Below, piece after piece: positions 1-5,436 of a stretch of 8,329 bases of DNA. The notes below the pieces were generated by a model that saw only the letters and a program-made list of their open reading frames with translations, was not told the origin of the DNA and did no database searches. The position numbers were made by a program, and so were the translations under genes. The stretch comes from Bacteroidaceae bacterium. GTDB lineage: Bacteria; Bacteroidota; Bacteroidia; Bacteroidales; Bacteroidaceae. Position 1 is the stretch's first letter; each line of letters begins with the position of its first letter. Where the stretch lies: positions 1 to 8,329 of the forward strand of contig CAAFRW010000295.1 in NCBI GenBank assembly GCA_900765575.1, read 5' to 3'.

Positions 1-2157
1 GACCCCGACCAGGCGACGGCTGTGTTCGCTACCATTTACAAGCAGATTATTGAACCGTATAATTCACCGTTCTGCGGCTCGGACCCTTTGATGCGGCAAG
101 ATAAAAATACCGGCGGACAACAGCATATCTATACCGAAGAGTTGGCCGACAATGGTTTTAAAGACGGACGGTATAACGGAACCAATGGGAAAAATACCAA
201 AGCCGGTAACCATATAGCGAACCCGCCTTATTGGAACGACCCGAAGAACTCGACTACCAATTACAATAATTTCAGTCGTCGTACGTTGTTCCCTACGGTG
301 TATGTGATTAATAATTACATTACGGAGATAGACCGCTCGCGCTCGTTGTGCGGAACCGAACAGTTCTGGAACCATTTGAAGGGACAAGCAATGTTTGCCC
401 GTGCATGGCTCTATTTCGACGCGGTGCGTATTTGGGGAGGCTTCCCTTACTATTGCACGGAAACCGATATGGCCGAGATGGGCGACCGCTCGCCGCGTAT
501 GGCTATTCAAGATTGCATCGATAAAGTTTGCGACGACTTCGAGGCGGCTGCCAAATTGCTTCCTGCCAAGTGGGAAGGAGAGGACTATGGTCGGTTTACC
601 TCGGTAGCGGCGTTGGCCATGTCGGCCAGAGCAAGAGTCTATATGGCCAGTCCGGTATTCAATGCAAGCTGGGACAATCCGAGCGGTAGCCGTTGGCAAA
701 AAGCGTTGGAAGCTAGTTTGGCGGCTTTGACCGCTGCCGACCAGGCCGGATACGGTACGAGTGTAACGAATATCGATTCGTGGGACAAAGCCTTTTACAC
801 GTTCGATGGCACAGCATTCAATCCGGAAGCCATTATTACCGTATTGATGAACGACGACCCGTTGGTGGGTGGAACATACAATAAATGGGAGGGGAAAATC
901 CGTCCGGGTGTGATAGCCAAAAGCAATGCAAGCGGTATCTGTGCCCCCGACCAGATATTGAAAGCTTTCCCGATGAAGAGCGGTAAACCTGCTACGGCGG
1001 AGAATGGATATGACGATGAGAAATTCTATCGCGACAGAGACCCTCGCTTCTACCGTACATTTGCTTTCTCAGGCTGTGAATGGCCGGGAATGAATAAGCA
1101 AATCTGGTTGTATGCCTATAAGTATGCCGAAGACGAAAGCAATCGTTATCGCTATACGGACGGAAGCAAGCAGGATGCAGGCGCTGTAGCCAAGAGCCGC
1201 GCTATTGTATGGAAAATGTCGAATCCGGCTATTCAGGCAGGCAGTGAGTCTACTGCAGGTACCAATGTATTGGAGTATCGGTATGCAGAGCTTTTGTTGA
1301 ATGTGGCCGAATGCTATGCGGCACAGGGCAATTCGGGTAAATGCCTTGAATATTTAGGTAAAATCCGTGGACGTGTAGGCATTGATGCGGCGAACAATTA
1401 TGGATTGGGAGCTATCTCCGACCGTTACCAGTTAATAAAGGCTGTGTTGAATGAGCGTCAGGTGGAACTTGCTTACGAGGGCAAACGCTCCTGGGACATG
1501 CGCCGTTGGTTGCTGTACGAAGGAGGAGCCGGATTTGACCCGCGGATTGGAGGCGGTTTCAATGATAACACCCGCGCTTACGACCCGGTAGGAGCTTGGG
1601 GCAGCGGCTGGAAGATTTACGACGGTAAAGACGGAAGAGAAAATTATACGAGAACCAATAATGTGCTGACGAAGTTAGGTTTGGCTCCTTTCAGCGGAAC
1701 GAAACATACCAGTAAAATCTGGGGCTATGATTTGGATAATCTTCATGAAGTACCCGAGTATATAGGTACAGACCCGAATCATCCGTTGATAGATAACGTA
1801 TTGTTGGCAACCGTGCCCGGCATCAAGAGGGAAATGAACGAAGCGGAGCGTAACGAAGCTTTCGATAAGTTGGAGGATTTCTGTCAGACTGTAGGCATTG
1901 AAACGTATGACCCTATTGAAAAGATGGGACCTAAATATGGTATGGAATCCGGAACGAAAGAGGTAGACCAGAACTTCCTGTTCGCTTGGAGAGGCTGGTA
2001 TTATATCTATCCGATACATTATGATATGTATACCACCGGTAAAGGAAACGAGTGGATAGAGCAAACCGCCGGTTGGATGATTGACAATGCCAATCCGGCA
2101 GGCAACAATATGGAAGAGCAGGATGGAACCTACTACTATTGTGCACCGGAAAAATAA
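1..2157 (+). CDS. SusD/RagB-family outer-membrane nutrient-binding lipoprotein, 5' end missing
   Basis: The reading frame is open from base 1 to the TAA at 2155-2157, giving 718 visible residues. The GTG at 22 is an internal Val codon, not a start, so the lipoprotein signal peptide and lipobox Cys lie upstream of the window. SusD hallmarks appear in order. The helix GQAMFARAWLYFDAVRIWGG begins near 380. A TPR-like helix, SVAALAMSARARVYMASP, lies near 600-655. DPRFY starts at 1039. The helix EYRYAELLLNVAECY lies near 1273-1317. The signature NERQVELAYEGKRSWDMRRW occupies 1450-1509, and a C-terminal YIYPI element sits at 2002-2016. Members sit on the outer surface and bind glycans as a lid over a SusC-type TonB-dependent transporter, whose gene normally lies immediately upstream. 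The ligand cannot be read from sequence. The protein is long for the family (B. thetaiotaomicron SusD is about 550 residues), with about 165 codons between the signature helix and YIYPI. No glycosidase gene follows in the window. Family assignment is firm; substrate is unknown. Confidence 0.95.
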   Translation, partial: DPDQATAVFATIYKQIIEPYNSPFCGSDPLMRQDKNTGGQQHIYTEELADNGFKDGRYNGTNGKNTKAGNHIANPPYWNDPKNSTTNYNNFSRRTLFPTVYVINNYITEIDRSRSLCGTEQFWNHLKGQAMFARAWLYFDAVRIWGGFPYYCTETDMAEMGDRSPRMAIQDCIDKVCDDFEAAAKLLPAKWEGEDYGRFTSVAALAMSARARVYMASPVFNASWDNPSGSRWQKALEASLAALTAADQAGYGTSVTNIDSWDKAFYTFDGTAFNPEAIITVLMNDDPLVGGTYNKWEGKIRPGVIAKSNASGICAPDQILKAFPMKSGKPATAENGYDDEKFYRDRDPRFYRTFAFSGCEWPGMNKQIWLYAYKYAEDESNRYRYTDGSKQDAGAVAKSRAIVWKMSNPAIQAGSESTAGTNVLEYRYAELLLNVAECYAAQGNSGKCLEYLGKIRGRVGIDAANNYGLGAISDRYQLIKAVLNERQVELAYEGKRSWDMRRWLLYEGGAGFDPRIGGGFNDNTRAYDPVGAWGSGWKIYDGKDGRENYTRTNNVLTKLGLAPFSGTKHTSKIWGYDLDNLHEVPEYIGTDPNHPLIDNVLLATVPGIKREMNEAERNEAFDKLEDFCQTVGIETYDPIEKMGPKYGMESGTKEVDQNFLFAWRGWYYIYPIHYDMYTTGKGNEWIEQTAGWMIDNANPAGNNMEEQDGTYYYCAPEK

Positions 2158-2161
2158 AGAG

Positions 2162-2201
2162 AAGGGAGCTTTGAAGTACTCCCTTTATGAATCGATTTTT
2201 T
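2162..2201 (+). terminator. Probable intrinsic terminator after the susD-like gene
   Basis: AAGGGAG (2162-2168) pairs perfectly with CTCCCTT (2179-2185) around a 10-nt loop, starting 5 bp after the TAA stop. A run of six T (2196-2201) follows after a 10-nt gap. The stem is short and the T-run is not directly adjacent, so it is a weak to moderate terminator candidate. Confidence 0.45.
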
Positions 2202-2255
2202 CAGATTTAATAGTTGAAACATGTAGAGACGTGTTTTTGCATAGTTAAACAGGTT

Positions 2256-2298
2256 GAGAGAGCCGCGCTGTGAAGTGTGGCTCTCTCTATTTGATTTG
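2256..2298 (+). terminator. Strong hairpin, likely terminator of the Sus-type operon
   Basis: GAGAGAGCC (2256-2264) pairs perfectly with GGCTCTCTC (2279-2287). The stem extends inward by GU, CG, GU and CG pairs to 13 bp, closing on a 6-nt loop (2269-2274). The following bases are T-rich but interrupted (TATTTGATTTG), as expected for an imperfect intrinsic terminator. Confidence 0.5.
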
Positions 2299-2309
2299 TT
2301 CTCAAGTGG

Positions 2310-2338
2310 CTGGCTCTCTTCGTTGCAAGAGAGGCCAG
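2310..2338 (+). repeat. Third hairpin sharing an arm sequence with the previous one
   Basis: CTGGCTCTCTT (2310-2320) pairs with AAGAGAGGCCAG (2327-2338), with one bulged G and a 6-nt loop. Its 5' arm contains GGCTCTCT, also present in the 3' arm of the preceding hairpin, so alternative pairing between the two is possible. No T-run follows directly. It may be a back-up terminator or a 3' UTR stabilising element. Confidence 0.4.
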
Positions 2339-2401
2339 TCCGCTTTGGATGTTCCTTTTCACTAAGGATTGAGAAAATCAAAACAATTTCTAAGTTAATT
2401 C

Positions 2402-2433
2402 TTTCCTGAAACCACTTCTTTTTTCTACTTTTG
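2402..2433 (+). promoter_or_regulatory. Probable Bacteroides-type sigma-ABfr promoter for the purF-like gene
   Basis: TACTTTTG at 2426-2433 fits the -7 consensus TAnnTTTG exactly. TTTC at 2402-2405 is a one-mismatch match to the -33 element TTTG, with a 20-bp spacer. Transcription would start near 2440, leaving a leader of about 35-40 nt before the ATG at 2477. The leader is A-rich with no Shine-Dalgarno sequence, which is normal for this phylum. Confidence 0.55.
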
Positions 2434-2476
2434 TCCTCATTAACCGAACCTAACAGTAAAACAGAAATAAAATTAT

Positions 2477-3883
2477 ATGGGTGGCTTTTTTGGAACAGTC
2501 TCAACAAAAGACTGTGTGGCCGATTTATTCTACGGCACAGACTATAATTCTCATTTAGGAACCAAGCGTGGCGGTATGGCTACATTCAATGCTGAAACAG
2601 GCTTTACGCGTTCAATTCATAATTTGGAAAGTTCGTATTTTCGAACGAAGTTTGAACCTGACTTAGCTAAATTCGGCGGACATGCCGGAATTGGAATCAT
2701 TAGCGATACCGATGCACAACCTATTGTTATCAATTCGCATTTGGGACGTTTCGCTATTGTAACAGTTGCCAAAATAGCCAATATTGAAGAAATAGAAGCA
2801 ACCTTGCTTGCCAAGAACATGCATTTTGCTGAAATGAGTTCCGGTAAAACAAACCAGACGGAGCTTATTGCGTTGTTGATAATTCAGGGACGTACCTTTG
2901 AAGAGGGTATCGAGAATGTCTATAATACGGTAAAAGGCTCTTGTTCCATGTTGTTGTTGACCGAAGACGGTATCATTGCAGCGCGCGATAAATGGGGACG
3001 TACGCCGATTATCCTTGGAAAGAAAGAGGGGGCTTATGCAGCGACAAGCGAATCGAGCAGCTTGCCTAACCTTGATTTTGAAGTGGAACGGTATATCGGA
3101 CCGGGAGAAATCGTACGCATTTATGCCGACCGGGTGGAGCAACTTCGCAAACCCAATGAAGAGATGCAGATTTGTTCTTTCTTGTGGGTTTATTATGGTT
3201 TCCCCGTATCGTGTTACGAACATAAGAATGTGGAAGAAGTACGTTTTGCCTGCGGTTATAAAATGGGGCAGAAGGATGAATCCGAGGTAGACTGCGCTTG
3301 CGGTATTCCCGATTCGGGAGTGGGTATGGCTTTGGGATATGCCGAAGGAAAAGGAGTTCCCTATCATCGTGCCATCACTAAATATACTCCGACCTGGCCG
3401 CGTAGCTTTACTCCGGGCAATCAGTCGATGCGTTCGTTGGTAGCTAAAATGAAACTGATACCGAACAGGGCCATGTTGCAGGATAAACGTATCCTGTTTT
3501 GCGACGATTCCATAGTACGGGGTACACAGTTGCGTGATAATGTGAAGATTCTCTATGATTACGGAGCCAAGGAAATACACATGCGTATTGCCTGTCCGCC
3601 GTTGATTTACGCTTGTCCGTTTATTGGCTTCACCGCCTCTAAAGGCGATTTGGAGTTGATGACTCGCCGCATTATTCAAGAATTGGAAGGAGACCATACC
3701 AAGAATCTGGAGAAATACGCTACGACTGATTCTCCCGAATATAACAAAATGGTGGAGATGATTCGCGCCCGTTTCGGCCTTACTTCTTTAAAGTTTAATT
3801 CTACCGAAACATTGGTGGAGGCTATCGGATTGCCGAAATGCAAGGTCTGTACGCACTGCTTCGATGGAAGCAGCCATTTTTAA
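2477..3883 (+). CDS. PurF-like amidophosphoribosyltransferase paralogue lacking the glutaminase nucleophile
   Basis: The 468-residue protein has the two-domain layout of glutamine PRPP amidotransferase (EC 2.4.2.14), the first enzyme of de novo purine synthesis. An N-terminal class II glutaminase (Ntn) domain spans about 1-225 and a C-terminal phosphoribosyltransferase domain about 250-440. The PRPP loop is intact (CDDSIVRGT, residues 342-350), as is the IPDSGVGMALGYAEG segment (277-291). Cys233, Cys380, Cys455 and Cys458 align with the four [4Fe-4S] ligands of Bacillus subtilis PurF. However, residue 2 is Gly, not the Cys nucleophile expected after Met1. The equivalents of the glutamine-binding Arg, the Asn-Gly pair and the Asp also appear replaced. 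The start is secure: an in-frame TAA lies at 2468-2470, so no upstream Cys-containing start exists. It may use ammonia, receive it from a partner, or do something else; a true PurF is probably encoded elsewhere. Homology is certain, function uncertain. Confidence 0.9.
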   Translation: MGGFFGTVSTKDCVADLFYGTDYNSHLGTKRGGMATFNAETGFTRSIHNLESSYFRTKFEPDLAKFGGHAGIGIISDTDAQPIVINSHLGRFAIVTVAKIANIEEIEATLLAKNMHFAEMSSGKTNQTELIALLIIQGRTFEEGIENVYNTVKGSCSMLLLTEDGIIAARDKWGRTPIILGKKEGAYAATSESSSLPNLDFEVERYIGPGEIVRIYADRVEQLRKPNEEMQICSFLWVYYGFPVSCYEHKNVEEVRFACGYKMGQKDESEVDCACGIPDSGVGMALGYAEGKGVPYHRAITKYTPTWPRSFTPGNQSMRSLVAKMKLIPNRAMLQDKRILFCDDSIVRGTQLRDNVKILYDYGAKEIHMRIACPPLIYACPFIGFTASKGDLELMTRRIIQELEGDHTKNLEKYATTDSPEYNKMVEMIRARFGLTSLKFNSTETLVEAIGLPKCKVCTHCFDGSSHF

Positions 3884-3979
3884 GGAGCGGAAGGAGAAAA
3901 GTTAACATTAAAAGCTAAAACAGAAGGGAGAAAGACGGAGAGAACCGACAGGGGAGGCGTCTGTATAGGATGTTTCTCG

Positions 3980-4029
3980 TATGAAGAAGCTGCAGGGCTT
4001 GATGATTCCTTTGTTTTTCATTCTTCATA
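3980..4029 (+). repeat. 9-bp inverted repeat in the pepT leader
   Basis: TATGAAGAA (3980-3988) is perfectly complementary to TTCTTCATA (4021-4029) across a 32-nt loop. The left arm includes the ATG of the possible upstream ORF at 3981. The right arm ends 13 bp before the pepT start. If it folds in RNA it could influence initiation; the large loop makes this uncertain. Confidence 0.3.
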
Positions 4030-4046
4030 AATATAGAAAGATATGA
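3981..4046 (+). CDS. Possible 21-codon upstream ORF coupled to pepT
   Basis: ATG at 3981 opens a 21-residue frame, MKKLQGLMIPLFFILHKYRKI. Its TGA (4044-4046) overlaps the pepT ATG (4043-4045) as ATGA, a classic coupling arrangement. The peptide has a KK start, a hydrophobic core and a basic tail, like a tiny membrane or leader peptide. An in-frame TAG at 3966 shows it does not extend upstream. It is short enough to arise by chance; no homologue is recognised. Confidence 0.2.
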   Translation: MKKLQGLMIPLFFILHKYRKI

Positions 4047-5263
4047 CTTTAGTAGAACGTTTTTTAAAGTATGTGAGTTTCGACACACAGTCATCTGAAG
4101 AGTCGGAAACCACTCCCAGCACACCGAAACAACTGGTGCTTGCTAAGTATTTAAAGGAAGAGTTGGAAGCGTTGGGCTTGCAGGAGGTTCTTCTCGACGA
4201 GAACGGCTACTTGTATGCTACCTTACCCGCTAATACGGATAAGAAGGTACCTACGATAGGTTTTATTGCACACATGGATACAAGCCCCGATATGAGCGGC
4301 GAGAATGTTCGCCCGCGCATTGTAAAGCAATATGACGGAGGCGATATCGTTCTTTGTGAGGCCGATAAGATTATTCTTTCTCCGAAGCAGTTCCCCGAAT
4401 TGTTGGACCATGTGGTAGAAGATTTGATTGTAACAGACGGTCATACCCTTTTGGGAGCCGATGATAAAGCCGGAATAGCAGAAATTGTGTCGGCAATAGT
4501 TTATTTAATGGAACATCCGGAAATCAAACACGGAAAGATTCGCTTGGGCTTTACGCCTGACGAAGAGATTGGCCGTGGAGCGGACAAGTTCGATGTGAAA
4601 CTGTTCGGTTGCGACTGGGCTTACACCATGGATGGAGGTGAGCTGGGAGAGCTGGAATTTGAGAACTTCAATGCCGCTGCCGCTAAACTCACCTTTAAAG
4701 GCCGCAATGTACATCCGGGTTATTCCAAGAATAAGATGATTAATTCCATGTTGGTAGCGAATGAGTTTATCAACTTGCTTCCGGCAAATGAAACTCCGGC
4801 TCATACGGAAGGATATGAAGGATTCTACCATTTGGTAGGTATGCAGGGAGATGTAGAGTTGTCTACCTTATCTTATATCATTCGCGACCACGACCGGGCT
4901 AAATTTGAGGCACGCAAAGCTGAAATGGAAAAACAGACGGCTGTGATAAATGCCCGTTATGGCGAAGGTACGGCTACATTGGAGTTGCGCGACCAATATT
5001 ATAATATGCGGGAAAAGATAGAACCGGTTATGCACATTATCGATTTGGCATTTAAAGCCATGGAAGAGGTAGGAGTAAAACCTGCCGTGAAGGCAATTCG
5101 TGGCGGTACGGATGGAGCTCGTCTTTCGTTCGAAGGTTTGCCTTGCCCGAATATCTTCGCAGGGGGTCTTAATTTTCACGGTCGCTATGAATTCTTACCT
5201 ATTCCATCTTTGGAGAAAGCGTGTCGGGTTGTGTCGAAGATTGCAGAACTGGCAGCTAAGTAG
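4043..5263 (+). CDS. pepT: Peptidase T (tripeptide aminopeptidase), M20B family
   Basis: This cytoplasmic dizinc exopeptidase (EC 3.4.11.4) removes the N-terminal residue from tripeptides, recycling amino acids in the last steps of peptide breakdown. The 406-residue length is the family norm and the protein aligns end to end. The active site is complete: His77 and Asp79 in AHMDT, bridging Asp140 in GADDKAG, catalytic Glu174 and ligand Glu175 in TPDEEIG, Asp197 in YTMDGG, and His379 in NFHG. RNVHPG (221-226) marks the start of the dimerisation/lid domain and carries the conserved His224. There is no signal peptide. The ATG at 4043 gives the canonical N-terminus and overlaps the TGA of a possible 21-codon leader ORF. 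The gene follows the purF-like gene by 159 bp without a clear terminator between them, so read-through is possible. A strong hairpin lies 20 bp after the TAG stop. Confidence 0.97.
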   Translation: MTLVERFLKYVSFDTQSSEESETTPSTPKQLVLAKYLKEELEALGLQEVLLDENGYLYATLPANTDKKVPTIGFIAHMDTSPDMSGENVRPRIVKQYDGGDIVLCEADKIILSPKQFPELLDHVVEDLIVTDGHTLLGADDKAGIAEIVSAIVYLMEHPEIKHGKIRLGFTPDEEIGRGADKFDVKLFGCDWAYTMDGGELGELEFENFNAAAAKLTFKGRNVHPGYSKNKMINSMLVANEFINLLPANETPAHTEGYEGFYHLVGMQGDVELSTLSYIIRDHDRAKFEARKAEMEKQTAVINARYGEGTATLELRDQYYNMREKIEPVMHIIDLAFKAMEEVGVKPAVKAIRGGTDGARLSFEGLPCPNIFAGGLNFHGRYEFLPIPSLEKACRVVSKIAELAAK

Positions 5264-5282
5264 AATAGTTTAAAAATAAAAG

Positions 5283-5327
5283 CTTTACCGGCGAGCTTGC
5301 CTATAGCAGGACAGGCTCGCGGTAGAG
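5283..5327 (+). terminator. Hairpin downstream of pepT, terminator-like
   Basis: CTTTACC plus GCGAGC (5283-5296, one bulged G at 5290) pairs with GCTCGC plus GGTAGAG (5315-5327), about 13 bp including one GU pair. The 18-nt apical part can pair further (CCT with AGG). No T-run follows, so it could be a weak or Rho-assisted terminator, or a 3'-end stabiliser for pepT mRNA. Confidence 0.45.
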
Positions 5328-5331
5328 TGTT

Positions 5332-5436
5332 ATGATAGTGAATGAGGCGGTAAGTTTAAGCAGTCGGGCCTCGTCGTTGGCCAAACGAAAACGGAAGACT
5401 GTGATGGCAAATACAACCTATATAATAAATGTCTGA
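5332..5436 (+). CDS. Possible 34-codon ORF overlapping the antiporter start
   Basis: ATG at 5332 opens a 34-residue frame ending at TGA 5434-5436, overlapping the antiporter ATG (5429) by 8 bp in another frame. The product is basic in the middle (AKRKRK, residues 17-22) with no recognisable family. A second in-frame ATG at 5404 would give 10 residues. It could well be chance; it is listed because it fills most of the 165-bp leader. Confidence 0.12.
   Translation: MIVNEAVSLSSRASSLAKRKRKTVMANTTYIINV

Larger units (their letters stand above)
2158..2476 (+). other. Intergenic region between the susD-like and purF-like genes
   Basis: This 319-bp stretch has no convincing gene. The left two thirds carry three hairpins (2162-2185, 2256-2287, 2310-2338). 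The right third is AT-rich and carries a Bacteroides-type promoter match at 2426-2433. The simplest reading is the end of the Sus-type transcript followed by an independent promoter for the purF-like gene. Confidence 0.8.

Noticed and set aside
22..24. GTG as start codon of the SusD-like gene
   Set aside because: The frame is open to base 1, there is no signal peptide after this codon, and the family N-terminus is missing, so the gene begins upstream of the window.
64..699. 211-codon minus-strand frame opposite the susD-like gene
   Set aside because: It covers conserved SusD motifs on the other strand and has no recognisable family or promoter.
2663..3697. 344-codon open frame on the minus strand opposite the purF-like gene
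   Set aside because: It lies fully within a gene whose homology is clear, its product shows no recognisable domain, and its start and end match no intergenic signal. It is a shadow frame.
4006..4013. TTCCTTTG as a -7 promoter element for pepT
   Set aside because: It has one mismatch to TAnnTTTG and no TTTG-like element at the right distance upstream.
5351..5358. TAAGTTTA as a -7 element for the antiporter gene
   Set aside because: The last base mismatches the consensus and no -33 TTTG is seen about 20 bp upstream, so support is too weak for a feature.
5361..5401. CAGTC / GACTG inverted repeat with an internal GGCC pair in the antiporter leader
   Set aside because: The arms are only 5 bp with a long spacer, which is expected by chance in a 165-bp region.
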